Shown: positions 55,054 through 64,000, counted from the stretch's first letter. The stretch: DNA of 64,000 nt from Corallococcus soli (GCF_014930455.1 NZ_JAAIYO010000001.1:434001-498000); one strand, 5' to 3'. A program made the numbers and translations. The notes: generated from the letters alone by a model not told the origin.

Positions 55054-56648
55054 CGTCTCCCGTGAGCCCGCCGCCGCCCTCCAAGGGGCCGGGCCCCTCG
55101 TCCGCGGTGCGCGTCGCGCTCGTCGGCGCACTCGTGGTGGGCGTGGGCGTGGGGGCCTTCGTCCTGGGCCGCGGCAGTGGCGGTTCCTCGGGCCCCGCCT
55201 TCTCCTCCGGCGAGCGCCAGGGACCTCCGTCCGCGGGCGCCACCGTGGAGGGCATGCCGGAGGTGCCGTCCGAGCCGACGAAGATGGACGTGCCGGACGC
55301 GCCCGCCACCGCCGCCCTCTGGGTGGACGTGCATGCGCCCGGCAAGGTGCGCGACGCGCTGATGCGCAACGCGTGGCTGAAGGAGCAGTGGGGCAAGCCG
55401 CTGGGACAGGGGTTCGTGGGCGAGTGGGCCCCGTTCCTGGGCTCCACCGGCGCCGACCTCAAGGCGTCCTTCAAGGGCGCGGTGGTGGACGTGGTGGCGG
55501 GGCAGCTGCTGGATGCTCCCTTCCGCACCGTGTGGTTCAGCGGTGCGTCGCGAGCGGGCACGCCCGCGCTCCTCGTGCCCAGGGCGGACAGGAAGTCCCG
55601 GGCCGCGTGGGACGCGCTGGACGGGGTGGCGAAGCGCGGGGCGATGACCGCGGACCGCTGCCCGGACAGCGCCGTGAAGGTGCCCGAGGGCGGCTTCCAC
55701 CTGTCGCGCTGGCTGGTCGCGGAGCAGACGGTGTGGACCGCGCGCACGGAGGAGCGCGTGGTGCTCGCGCGCAACCCGGTGGTGCTGCTCCAGGGGCTGT
55801 GCACGCCCCTGCCGAAGCTGGGCGCCAGCGAGGGCGTGGACGTGGAGGTGGGCTTCAACCCGGACGCCTACGGCCGCGAGGCGCAGCTGTTCACCCACGT
55901 GCTGGGCCTGAAGGGGAACGCGCGGTTGCAGTTCGGCGTGGAGGGGGACCGGCTGGTGGGCCGGGGCATCGCGGGGGCCGTGTCGCCAACCGCGATCCCC
56001 GACACGCGCCCCCTGTCGGACGACCTGCTGAAGCTGGTGCCGGAGGAGACGCCGGTGTTGTTCACGTTCAACCTGACGCTGCCCGAGTCGCTGGAGCCCG
56101 AGGTGCTGAAGACGCACTGGGAGGGCAAGAGCGCGCAGTCAGTCCGGACGCGCACGCGTCAGGTGGCCCTGGTGTGGACGCCGCGTGGCAACGCCTCGCT
56201 GGAGCCGGAGCTGGCCCTGCTGTGGGGCAGCGAGCAGGACGCCGAAGGGGTGCGGGCGCTGTTCTCCGGAGGCGCGCGGACGTTGAAGACCGCCACGCTG
56301 TGCAAGCACGTGGTGCTGGCCACGAGCGACGCGGAACTCGAGCGCCTCAAGAAGGCGTGCGAGGGCCGCGCGCCCAACCTCCTGAACGCCGCGGGCCCGG
56401 TGGTGACGGGGCTGCGCGAGCCCGCGTCGGTGATGCTCGGCATCAACACGGGGCGGCTGCTCAGCGGGCTCCTGATGGACGGCTACACGTCGGAGGCGCG
56501 CGTGGACCGCGCATCGCCCCTGCCCAAGGCAGCGCCTCCGGAAATCGAAGCGGCCCGCCGCGACCTGGAGTCCCTGCCGTACCTGGGGCTTCGCGGCAAG
56601 GTCGTGGGCTACGGCCCCGAACTGGTGTCGGAAGGATTTGGGACATGA
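55050..56648 (+). CDS. yfaA: YfaA-like protein (DUF2138) of the A2M operon
   Basis: The 532-aa protein has one N-terminal transmembrane segment (VALVGALVVGVGVGAFVLG) after a Pro-rich start, then a Gly/Ser-rich linker and a large periplasmic domain matching DUF2138 as remembered from E. coli YfaA: FVGEWAPFLGSTGADLKASFKG and repeated strand-turn units (ARTEERVVLARNPVVLLQGLC). Cys residues (CPDS, LCTP, LCKH, KKACEG) could pair. The stop overlaps the yfaS start by four bases. It probably anchors the system to the inner membrane. Confidence 0.8.
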   Translation: MTSPVSPPPPSKGPGPSSAVRVALVGALVVGVGVGAFVLGRGSGGSSGPAFSSGERQGPPSAGATVEGMPEVPSEPTKMDVPDAPATAALWVDVHAPGKVRDALMRNAWLKEQWGKPLGQGFVGEWAPFLGSTGADLKASFKGAVVDVVAGQLLDAPFRTVWFSGASRAGTPALLVPRADRKSRAAWDALDGVAKRGAMTADRCPDSAVKVPEGGFHLSRWLVAEQTVWTARTEERVVLARNPVVLLQGLCTPLPKLGASEGVDVEVGFNPDAYGREAQLFTHVLGLKGNARLQFGVEGDRLVGRGIAGAVSPTAIPDTRPLSDDLLKLVPEETPVLFTFNLTLPESLEPEVLKTHWEGKSAQSVRTRTRQVALVWTPRGNASLEPELALLWGSEQDAEGVRALFSGGARTLKTATLCKHVVLATSDAELERLKKACEGRAPNLLNAAGPVVTGLREPASVMLGINTGRLLSGLLMDGYTSEARVDRASPLPKAAPPEIEAARRDLESLPYLGLRGKVVGYGPELVSEGFGT

Positions 56649-59600
56649 AGACGTCGGTGCGTTTCGCGGCCCTGGCCGCGCTCCTGGTGTCTGGCGTGGC
56701 GCTGACCAAGCCGCTCTACATCACCGTGCCCCGCGCCTACGGCAGTGGCGAGCCCGTCGCGGTGGACGTCGCCTTCGAGGACACGGGCCCCGTGGAGCTG
56801 CGCGTGTTGCAGCCGGCGGACCTGGACGCCTTCATCCGCGCGCAGGGGGACCTGCGGCGCGCGTACCAGGTGCCGCCCACGCTCATCAACCCGGGCCGGG
56901 GGCTGAGCCGGGGCCTCAACGGGGTGCGCGTGCCCGGGCTCGCGCTGCTGGAGGCGCTGAGCCCCGATTTCCGCCAGGAGGCGGGTGAGGCGCTGCCGCC
57001 CCCGCCGCCAGGAGGCAGCTCGGGTGAGCCGCTGACGCAGATGGCCCCGGGGCCGGAGCGGCTGGTGGGCGCGCCGCCGGGCTTCACGGTGATGCGCAGC
57101 CAGTGGCTCAACCTGGACCTGGGCGGTGAGGAGCGCGGCTTCAACGTGCCGGGCTTCAGCGCCGGTGGCGGTGGCGGCTTCCAGGAGCGCCGCGTGCTGC
57201 TGGCCCCGCTGCCCCCGGGCGCCTACGTGCTCCAACTGGTGCAGGGTCGGGTGGAGGGCCAGGTGGTGCTCGTCGTCAGCGACGTCACCGTGCAGCTCAA
57301 GCAGACCGACGGCCAGGTGCTGGTGCGCGTGGCGGGGCGCGACCAGCAGCCCCGCGCGGGTGCTCGGGTGCAGGTGTACCTGCCCACGGGCAAGGGCCCC
57401 ACGGGCACGACGGACGACAAGGGCGAGCTGACGCTCGCGGTGACGGAGCCGCGCATCCTGGCGACGGTGTCGTCCGGCAAGGACACGGCCATCGTGGACA
57501 CGGACTTCTACTCCGCGCTGGCGGTGGCGCCGGACGTGTTCATCTACAGCGACCGGCCCATCTACAAGCCCGGCAACGAGGTGAAGTTCCGCGGGCTCGT
57601 GCGCCAGCCGGACACGTTCCTCGCGCGGCTGTTCACGCCGAAGAAGCGCGACGTGCGCGTGAAGCTGGTGTCGCAGGAGGGCCGCGCCATCACCACGCAG
57701 GCGGCGGTGGACGAGTTCGGCGCGTTCCACGGCACGCTCAGCGTGCCGTCCGACCTGGGCACGGGCGTGCTGCGCATCGAGGCGGAGCTGGACACGCAGC
57801 CCCACCAGGGCGAGGCGCGCGTGCAGGACTACGTGAAGCCCACGTTCTACCTGGAGGTGCAGCCGGCGTCGGAGACGGTGGTGCCCGGCCAGACGGTGAG
57901 CGTCACCGTGCGCGCGCGGCGCTACGCGGGCGGCGTGCCGAAGGACGCGAAGTACGAGGTGTTCCTCTACCGCAGCCTGCTGGATGCGCCCGCGTGGGTG
58001 GACGACGCGGGCAAGGGCGGACAGGGCAGCGCGGTGACGTACGGGTCGGCGTCCAGCAGCGAGGGCAAGCTGAGCGTGCCGGAGCGGCTGTACTCCTCCG
58101 TGGCGGAGCGCTCGGCCACGGACGACCCGTGGTCCAGCGCCAGCGAGTTCGACGCGGAGGGCGAGGCGGAGGTGGAGATCGCCGTCCCCGCGCTCAAGCC
58201 GGGCGAGGAGCGGCTGCCGTACCGCTACAGCCTCACCGTGCGCGCGCGGGATGATCAGGAGACGTTCGCCACCGGCACCGCCGCCTTCTTCCTGTCGAAG
58301 GTGGAGGTGATGGGCGTGGCGCGCTACTCCGACGCGGTGGTGGCCAAGGGCTCGGAGGCGCTCCTGTCCGTGCGCGCCACCACGCTGTCCGGCAAGCCCT
58401 ACGGCGTCACCTCCGGCGAGGTGGCCTTCGTGCTGCGCCGCGCGGACGGCAGCGAGAAGCCGCTGGGCTCGCACGCCTTCACCACCGCGCAGGACGGCAC
58501 GGCGCGGCAGAAGGTGCCCACGTCGGACGTGGGCGCGGTGCTCGCGCGCGTGACGGTGAAGGACAAGAAGGGCGAGGCGTGGACGGGCGAGGAGTCGCTG
58601 CTGGTCATCGGCGGCGCGGACGAGCCGGTGGCGCAGGTGCCCAACCTCACGCTGGCCTCGCTGTCCGGCACGCTGTCGCCGGGGGACTCCGCGAAGCTGG
58701 TGGCGCTCATGCCGGATGGCTGGGGGCAGGGCGGCAGGGACAGCGGCCCGGTGTGGGTGACGCTGACGGGCGCGGGCCTGTACGGCACCACGATGGTGCC
58801 GCTGAAGGGCCGCACGCTGGTGCACGCGTTCCCGGTGGAGAAGCGCTTCGGAAGCGCGGTGTACGCGTCCGTGGCGTACCCCACGGCGACGGGCCGCTGG
58901 GAGGAGCGCACGGTGGCGTTCCGCGTGGTGCCGAAGGAGCGCACCCTCACCGTGGCGCTGCAGGCGCGCCGCGCGGAGGCGCTGCCGCTCACCGAGCAGG
59001 TGGTGGACGTGCGCGTCACCGACCATGAGGGCCAGGGCGTGTCCGCGCAGCTGTCCGTGGGCGTGGTGGACAAGGCCGTCTACGCCATCCAGGGCGAGTT
59101 CCGCCCGGGCGTGCTGGACTTCTTCTATCCGCCCTCGCGCGACAACGTGACGAGCTTCTATTCGGCGGAGTTCCAGGGCTACGGCTACGGCGAGCAGCTG
59201 GCGCGCAAGCTGGCCGGGCTGCCGGACCACGCGTTCGCGTCCATCAAGCCGCCCACCCGGAGTGCGAAGGACCTGGAGAAGGACACCGCGCACTGGGACC
59301 CGGCGGTGGTGACGGACCGGGACGGCCGCGCGACGGTGCGCTTCACGCTGCCCTCCAACCAGACGCTCTGGGTGGTGACGGCGGTGGCGGCGGACACGTC
59401 CGGTCGCTTCGGTGAGGGCACCTCCGAGTTCGCCACGCGCGGCGGCCTCAACGTCTACGCGGCGCTGCCGCAGTTCCTGCGCGAGGGCGACGAGGCGCTG
59501 GCCTCCGTGCGCCTGTCCGCGGGCGAGAGGTCCAAGGGCAGCCAACTGCTGGACCTGCGCATCCAGCCGGGGGGCGCGCTCCAGGCGGAGGCCACCCAGA

Positions 59601-61357
59601 AGAAGCTGGAGCTGGGGCAGGGCGGCGAGCAGGTGGTGCCGGTGACGCTGCGCGCGTCGAAGACGGGCCCCGCCGAGCTGGCGGTGGACGTGACGGGCGG
59701 CAAGGACCCGCTGCGCGACCTGAAGCGCTTCGACGTGGCCCCGGCCTCGGTGGAGGACGCGGTGCGGGTGAGCGCGTGGGGCGGCGGGGCGCTGGCGCTG
59801 GAGACGCCGGACTCCGCGACGCTGACGCGCGTGGAGCTGGTGCTCCAGCCGTCCACGGTGGACGCGGCGCTCGCCAACGTGCGCGAGCTGCTGACGTACC
59901 CGTATGGGTGCCTGGAGCAGCTGGTCTCCACGACGGTGCCGAACGTGGCCGTGTACCAGGTGCTCCAGAAGGCGGGCGCGCTGGAGAAGTTGGATCCGGA
60001 GTCGCAGGCGCTGCTGGCGGAGGCGCGCAGCCGCTCCGTGCAGGGCACGGCCCGCATCCTGGGGCTCGCGGTGAAGGGCGGCGGCTTCACCTGGTTCGGT
60101 GGCTACAGCGAGCCCAGCCTGCCGCTCACGCTCATCGCGCTGGACGGTCTGGCGTACGCGGCCGAGGCGGAGCTGGTGGGCCGCGACGACGCGCGCATCG
60201 CGGAGAGCGCGAAGTGGCTGGAGGCGCAGGAGGGCCTGCCGGACGAATACGAGGCCACGCGCGCCTACGTGCTGGCGCGGTTGCAGGGGGCTCGGCAGGC
60301 CGCGCGGGTGCGGGCGCTGGTGGAGGGGGCGAAGCCCGGGGACCTGTACTCGCTGGCGCTCGCGGTGTTGGCCGCGGAGAAGGCGGGCGTGATGAAGGAG
60401 CCCGCGCTCCAGGCGCGCATCCAGGAGCTGGTGAAGCAGAGCGGCGAGGGCTTCGTGAAGCTCGCGAGCCTCAAGGATGAGGCCCAGACGTCCGAGGCGT
60501 TCTACCGCTTCCCGCTGCGGCGCGTGGGCCTCTCCGCCATCACCGCGCACGCGGCGTCGTTCGGTTCGCTGGACGTCACGCGCGCGCGCAAGCGCATCCT
60601 GGAGATGCTGAGCGAGCCGGGGCTGTCCACCTTCGACCGGAGCACGGCGCTGCTGCATTCGCTGTGGCTGGTGGAGCGCGACGCGAAGGCGTTCAAGGGC
60701 ATGACGCCGCCGGAGGTGAAGGGCGCGTCGGCGCCGGTGAAGTTCACGTCGCGCGGCATGGGGCTCGTCGCCACGCTGCCGGCGGGGACGCGCACGGTGG
60801 ACGTGGCCAGCTTCGACGGCGTGGCCACGCTGCGCGCCGCCGCGACGACGCCGCTCAAGCAGGTGCGGGCGCGCGTGGAGGGCATGTCCGTCAACCGCGC
60901 GTACTACGCGCTGCGCGAGGGCGGAAAGGTGAAGCTGGAGTCAGGGGCCACGGTGACGCAGGGCGAGGAGGTCTACGTGGAGCTGACGCTGGATGCGCGC
61001 GGGGACAACCGCGCGCGCTCGGCGTACTACGTGGTGGAGGACGCGGTGCCGGCGGGCTTCGTCGCGCTCCAGGAGGACAAGGCCTTCCGCGGTCCGCCGC
61101 ACTCGCTGCCGCTGGTGCCGGAGGCGCTTAAGCGCCGGCAGCTGGACCCGGCGCAGGCCACGTTCTTCTTCGAGGAGCCGGCGTGGTGGAGCGACAGCCC
61201 GCGCACGGTGGGCTACGTGATGCGCGCGCAGTTCGCGGGCACGTTCGCCGCGCCGCCGGCCACCATCGAGGACATGTATTCGGCGCGCATCCGGGGCCGC
61301 ACGGCGTCGGACGTGCTGACGGTGGTGCCCTCGAAGACGTCCGTGAGCGACCTGTAG
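56645..61357 (+). CDS. yfaS: Alpha-2-macroglobulin family protease inhibitor, YfaS type, thioester present
   Basis: The 1,570-aa exported protein has a signal peptide (VRFAALAALLVSGVALT) and the domain run of bacterial A2Ms: Gly-rich N-terminus, macroglobulin domains with RPIYKPGNEVKFRG near residue 310, a bait-like Ser/Asp-rich stretch, the A2M core (WDPAVVTDRDGRATVRF, near 880-930) and the reactive thioester motif GCLEQ with Cys1089 and Gln1092, then complement-like domains. A2Ms trap proteases: cutting the bait exposes the thioester. I recall that YfaS-type members often lack this motif, so its presence is worth checking. Coupled to yfaA by ATGA; the yfaQ gene follows after 2 bp. Confidence 0.93.
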   Translation: MKTSVRFAALAALLVSGVALTKPLYITVPRAYGSGEPVAVDVAFEDTGPVELRVLQPADLDAFIRAQGDLRRAYQVPPTLINPGRGLSRGLNGVRVPGLALLEALSPDFRQEAGEALPPPPPGGSSGEPLTQMAPGPERLVGAPPGFTVMRSQWLNLDLGGEERGFNVPGFSAGGGGGFQERRVLLAPLPPGAYVLQLVQGRVEGQVVLVVSDVTVQLKQTDGQVLVRVAGRDQQPRAGARVQVYLPTGKGPTGTTDDKGELTLAVTEPRILATVSSGKDTAIVDTDFYSALAVAPDVFIYSDRPIYKPGNEVKFRGLVRQPDTFLARLFTPKKRDVRVKLVSQEGRAITTQAAVDEFGAFHGTLSVPSDLGTGVLRIEAELDTQPHQGEARVQDYVKPTFYLEVQPASETVVPGQTVSVTVRARRYAGGVPKDAKYEVFLYRSLLDAPAWVDDAGKGGQGSAVTYGSASSSEGKLSVPERLYSSVAERSATDDPWSSASEFDAEGEAEVEIAVPALKPGEERLPYRYSLTVRARDDQETFATGTAAFFLSKVEVMGVARYSDAVVAKGSEALLSVRATTLSGKPYGVTSGEVAFVLRRADGSEKPLGSHAFTTAQDGTARQKVPTSDVGAVLARVTVKDKKGEAWTGEESLLVIGGADEPVAQVPNLTLASLSGTLSPGDSAKLVALMPDGWGQGGRDSGPVWVTLTGAGLYGTTMVPLKGRTLVHAFPVEKRFGSAVYASVAYPTATGRWEERTVAFRVVPKERTLTVALQARRAEALPLTEQVVDVRVTDHEGQGVSAQLSVGVVDKAVYAIQGEFRPGVLDFFYPPSRDNVTSFYSAEFQGYGYGEQLARKLAGLPDHAFASIKPPTRSAKDLEKDTAHWDPAVVTDRDGRATVRFTLPSNQTLWVVTAVAADTSGRFGEGTSEFATRGGLNVYAALPQFLREGDEALASVRLSAGERSKGSQLLDLRIQPGGALQAEATQKKLELGQGGEQVVPVTLRASKTGPAELAVDVTGGKDPLRDLKRFDVAPASVEDAVRVSAWGGGALALETPDSATLTRVELVLQPSTVDAALANVRELLTYPYGCLEQLVSTTVPNVAVYQVLQKAGALEKLDPESQALLAEARSRSVQGTARILGLAVKGGGFTWFGGYSEPSLPLTLIALDGLAYAAEAELVGRDDARIAESAKWLEAQEGLPDEYEATRAYVLARLQGARQAARVRALVEGAKPGDLYSLALAVLAAEKAGVMKEPALQARIQELVKQSGEGFVKLASLKDEAQTSEAFYRFPLRRVGLSAITAHAASFGSLDVTRARKRILEMLSEPGLSTFDRSTALLHSLWLVERDAKAFKGMTPPEVKGASAPVKFTSRGMGLVATLPAGTRTVDVASFDGVATLRAAATTPLKQVRARVEGMSVNRAYYALREGGKVKLESGATVTQGEEVYVELTLDARGDNRARSAYYVVEDAVPAGFVALQEDKAFRGPPHSLPLVPEALKRRQLDPAQATFFFEEPAWWSDSPRTVGYVMRAQFAGTFAAPPATIEDMYSARIRGRTASDVLTVVPSKTSVSDL

Positions 61358-61359
61358 TC

Positions 61360-63630
61360 ATGGGGTGGGCCGCCGCCATCACCACCGTGCTGCTGGCGGC
61401 GTCCCCTACCTTCGTCACGCAAGGCGACCTGACGCCCGAGCCGAGGCTGCGCGCGCTGGCGGCCTCCTCCTGGGAGTCGGTGGCGTCGCGGTACGCGGAG
61501 CAGGCGGGGGGCCTCCCGAAGCGGGCGCCCGCGACCGTGACGCTCCAGAAGGGCACCACCCTCCCTCCCGGGAGCAACGGGCGGAGTCGGCCCGGGGTCG
61601 TGGAGCTGCGGCAGGACACGCCGGGGGTGCTGGACGATTCGCTGCTCATGGCGCTGCCCCACGAACTGGCGCACCAGCTGCTGTGGTGGGCCTGTCCCGC
61701 GTCCCGCGAGGACCGGCTCTTCCATGAGGCGTTCGCGCTGACGGTAAGCGGGGAGCTGGTCGCGTGGCGCGGGGCGCCCTACCAGTCGCTGTCGCTCGCG
61801 GCGAAGGAGGTGGCCAGCGCGCCCTCCCTGGACACGCCCCGGGCCCGCCGGGGGCTGGCGCGCATCCTGGGCGAACACCCGGGGTTCCCCGCCGCGCTGT
61901 CGCGCCGGTTGCGCCAGTGCCAGGACGGGACGCGGTGGGTGTCGCCCCTGACGGTGGAGGAGCTGGCGAACGTGGCGGTGCTGGCGCCGGCGGAGGCCAC
62001 GGTGGTGGTGAGCCGGCACTCGGGCGAGGTGCTCTTCTCGCTGGGCGACGTGCACCGCGCCGTGCCGTATGGCTCCACGCTCAAGCCGTTCCTGTACGCG
62101 GCGGGGACTCCGCCTCCCGGGACGAAGGGCGCGCCGCCTCCGCTGCTCGCGCCCCGTCGCCGCGTGCAGGAGTGGGAGTGTGGTTCGGGGCTGCCCGCGA
62201 AGATGGACGCGCGGGTCGCGCTCCTGCGCTCGTGCAACGGCTACTTCCTGGACTGGGAGGCCACGGGCCATGCGCCCAGGGCCTTCGGTGTCTGGGGGCC
62301 GGTGCTCTCCGCCGTGGGCCTCAGCGGCCTGCCGGCGGACATGACGGAGGCCATCGGGCTGCGCTCCGGACAGGCCCTGTCCCCGTGGGGGCTGGCGCAG
62401 GCATACCGGCTGCTCGCGGAGGCGCGTCCGGACGTCATCGCGCTGCTCACCGGCAACGTGGAGGAGGGCACGCTCAGCGGCCTGCCCGCGTCGCGAGCGC
62501 TGAAGGGCGTGGCCACGAAGACGGGCACGGTGCGCGATGCCGCGAGCCGGCCCCAGCTCGGGTGGGTCGTCGCCGTGGACGCGGACCACGTCCTCGTGGC
62601 GGTGCGCCCTGGCAAGATGCCCCGGCAGTTCGTGGACGAGCTGCCCGGCCTCTTCGCCCGTGTGCGGAACCTGGCGCCGGGCCAGGAGGCCGCGCACGTG
62701 CAGGTGTTCGGCCTGCTGCCGTCCGCGTCCGTGGAGGCGCGCTGCGCGGGCGCGGGCTTCGCGCTGGAGGACGGCGCGCCCCGCCCCGTGGCCGCGGACT
62801 TCGCCCGCCTGGATGCGCTCACCGCGAAGGGCCCGGCGGTGTGCCTGGGCAGCCCCTGGCGCGTGCGCTTCCCGGACGTGCCCGACGGCCGTGACTACGC
62901 GGGCGTCTTCACCTGGTCCACACCGCCGCCGTACCGCCCGCCCCCGGGCGTGCCCACCACCGCCAGCGCGCTCAAGGCCCGGCGCGGCTCGGACTTCGTC
63001 TTCCGCACCGCGCGCTTCCAGTACATGGTCGGCGTCATCACCGCCGAGGACGTCACGTTGCGGGAGGAGGCCCGCGCCGCGCTGGGCCGCGTGGTCCTCC
63101 ACAACGAGCGCCACGCGCACGGCCGGCACCCCGGTCGCGCCATCTGTGACACCACCCACTGCCAGGCCTTCCGGGGCACCGTGCACACGCGGCGCAACGA
63201 GGACATCGGCGCGCTCAAGAAGCCTCCCTTGAAGTGGGACGTCTGGCTGCCCTTCTCGCAAGGCGGACAGACGCCCTGGCGCGAGGTCCGCACCCGCGCG
63301 CAGGTGGAGGCGCTGCTGGGCAACCGCCTCGTGGCGCTGCGCTTCGAGCAGGGCCGCGTGCGCTACCTGCGCACCGAGGGCGACCCCGGCTCGCCCTACG
63401 AGGACGCGCGTTCGCTGCCCTGCGACCTGGTGCGCGCGGGCCTCAAGCTGCCCTCCTGTCCCCAGCGCGCGTCCTTCGACGGTCCCCAGGTCGTCTTCGA
63501 GGGCCAGGGGCGGGGCCACGGCGAGGGCCTGGACGTCGAAGCGGCGAAGGCTTCCCCCAGGTTCCGCTCCAGCACCCTCATCCTGGAGGACGCCTACAAG
63601 GCGTTCCCCGTCACGCCTCCGCCTCCCTGA
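61360..63630 (+). CDS. yfaQ: YfaQ-like (DUF2300) multidomain protein: HExxH + PBP-like + SpoIID-like
   Basis: The 756-aa exported protein (signal AAAITTVLLAASPTF) has three recognisable parts. An HELAH zinc-peptidase motif lies at 101-105 with a later Glu (FHEAF). Residues about 230-410 hold the penicillin-binding transpeptidase triad: S239-TLK242 (SxxK), S291-C-N293 (SxN) and K387-TGT390 (KTG). Residues about 535-740 resemble SpoIID/LytB, with ICDTTHCQ at 595-602 and GQGRGHGEGLD. SpoIID cuts glycan strands. E. coli YfaQ, as I recall, is about 550 aa. This would be a peptidoglycan-acting enzyme partner of the A2M. ATG 61360 is 2 bp after the yfaS stop. Confidence 0.85.
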   Translation: MGWAAAITTVLLAASPTFVTQGDLTPEPRLRALAASSWESVASRYAEQAGGLPKRAPATVTLQKGTTLPPGSNGRSRPGVVELRQDTPGVLDDSLLMALPHELAHQLLWWACPASREDRLFHEAFALTVSGELVAWRGAPYQSLSLAAKEVASAPSLDTPRARRGLARILGEHPGFPAALSRRLRQCQDGTRWVSPLTVEELANVAVLAPAEATVVVSRHSGEVLFSLGDVHRAVPYGSTLKPFLYAAGTPPPGTKGAPPPLLAPRRRVQEWECGSGLPAKMDARVALLRSCNGYFLDWEATGHAPRAFGVWGPVLSAVGLSGLPADMTEAIGLRSGQALSPWGLAQAYRLLAEARPDVIALLTGNVEEGTLSGLPASRALKGVATKTGTVRDAASRPQLGWVVAVDADHVLVAVRPGKMPRQFVDELPGLFARVRNLAPGQEAAHVQVFGLLPSASVEARCAGAGFALEDGAPRPVAADFARLDALTAKGPAVCLGSPWRVRFPDVPDGRDYAGVFTWSTPPPYRPPPGVPTTASALKARRGSDFVFRTARFQYMVGVITAEDVTLREEARAALGRVVLHNERHAHGRHPGRAICDTTHCQAFRGTVHTRRNEDIGALKKPPLKWDVWLPFSQGGQTPWREVRTRAQVEALLGNRLVALRFEQGRVRYLRTEGDPGSPYEDARSLPCDLVRAGLKLPSCPQRASFDGPQVVFEGQGRGHGEGLDVEAAKASPRFRSSTLILEDAYKAFPVTPPPP

Positions 63631-63796
63631 GCCGCGCCCGGCGCGGAGGGCTGTCGGCGGGGTGACAGGGAATCATCCCGGGGTGCTCGCGCTCGGGGGT
63701 GGGGCTGTCGGCCGGGCGGCCCTGGCAACCGCCTTCCGCGTCACCACCTTGCACCCGTCATTGATCCATTCGGACGAAGCACGGGAGGCAGGGACC

Positions 63797-64000
63797 ATGG
63801 GCAACAAGAACTGGAAGACGCGGGCGGTGGCGGCGGCGGTCATGACGGGGTTGCTGGGCTTCGCGGCCCACGCCGAGGACCCGATGGCCAAGCAGGACAA
63901 GGAGGCGATGAAGCAGGGCAAGCAGGTGGGGGAGGCGGCCGCCAAGCGCGTGCAGTTCGTGGGCTCGCTGGCCGTCTTCAACAACCGGCAGATCGAGCTG
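63797..64000 (+). CDS. Secreted protein, DUF4142-like, 3' end missing
   Basis: Sixty-eight codons are visible before the window edge. ATG 63797 follows GGGAGGCAGGG. A signal peptide (VAAAVMTGLLGFAAHA) ends before AED; the mature start is Lys/Gln-rich and runs into RVQFVGSLAVFNNRQIEL, which recalls the start of a DUF4142 helical domain. Too little is present for a firm call. Confidence 0.55.
   Translation, partial: MGNKNWKTRAVAAAVMTGLLGFAAHAEDPMAKQDKEAMKQGKQVGEAAAKRVQFVGSLAVFNNRQIEL

Noticed and set aside
54893-56644. In-frame 5' extension of the alpha-2-macroglobulin gene
   Set aside because: It lies over yfaT and yfaA in another frame and has no domain character; the ATGA start at 56645 is followed by a signal peptide.
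1-64000. CRISPR arrays, tRNA or rRNA genes, insertion sequences
   Set aside because: I looked through the intergenic regions and found no regularly spaced repeats, cloverleaf-like segments or transposase frames.

Overview
The window is very GC-rich and gene-dense. Its gene content points to a myxobacterium of the Myxococcaceae type (Myxococcus, Corallococcus or a close relative). The main clues are a DUF2378 protein, a family I know only from Myxococcales, a eukaryotic-like Ser/Thr kinase with a PEGA tail, many small lipoproteins with Ala/Pro/Gly-rich spacers, and secreted proteases and carbohydrate-binding proteins. This assignment is an inference; no rRNA or other marker gene is present. 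I saw no tRNA, rRNA, CRISPR array, insertion sequence or prophage gene.

Layout. Positions 1-7369 (minus strand) are the start of a type 2 BREX anti-phage locus: a small HTH regulator, an unrecognised 233-aa protein, the kinase pglW and the methyltransferase pglX, which runs off the left edge. It directly abuts a broken 4-alpha-glucanotransferase (malQ remnant, 7517-8501) that lacks its 5' half and carries a +1 frameshift, as expected at the edge of a defence island. From 8.8 to 16 kb come a SpoIIAA-like protein, a lipoprotein, an aminotransferase, an ADP/ATP-translocase-like carrier overlapping a Tat-lipoprotein epimerase, and a type II NADH dehydrogenase. The 16.4-21.3 kb stretch is one 1,625-aa gene joining topoisomerase III, RecQ helicase and an HRDC domain. 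From 21.5 to 33 kb lie a metallo-beta-lactamase-fold hydrolase, an astacin-like protease, a DUF5335 protein, a ClpX-like AAA+ ATPase, two overlapping lipoproteins (one with a JAB-like HSHP motif), trehalose-forming treZ, a secreted discoidin protein, an M20 dipeptidase and a VOC protein. From 33 to 41 kb lie a PEGA-type protein kinase, an ABC exporter pair, the ribosome-associated ABC-F protein EttA, an ATP-grasp enzyme, a DUF2378 protein and an esterase.

The 41.3-46.3 kb plus-strand cluster encodes a putative outer-membrane barrel with an HhH-like N-terminus, a triple lamin-tail lipoprotein and a staphylococcal-nuclease lipoprotein. I read it as a possible surface DNA-processing module. Next come a PAS-rich sensor kinase, an MFS carrier with a repetitive N-terminus, a TerC protein and an arsenate-reductase-like protein lacking its catalytic Arg.

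The right end (53.4-63.6 kb) is a tightly coupled five-gene operon corresponding to the yfaP-T-A-S-Q (Pseudomonas mag) alpha-2-macroglobulin system. Its A2M carries an intact thioester motif. Its last gene appears to join an HExxH peptidase motif, a penicillin-binding transpeptidase motif set and a SpoIID-like domain in one polypeptide. Together these would form a periplasmic protease trap coupled to peptidoglycan repair or remodelling.
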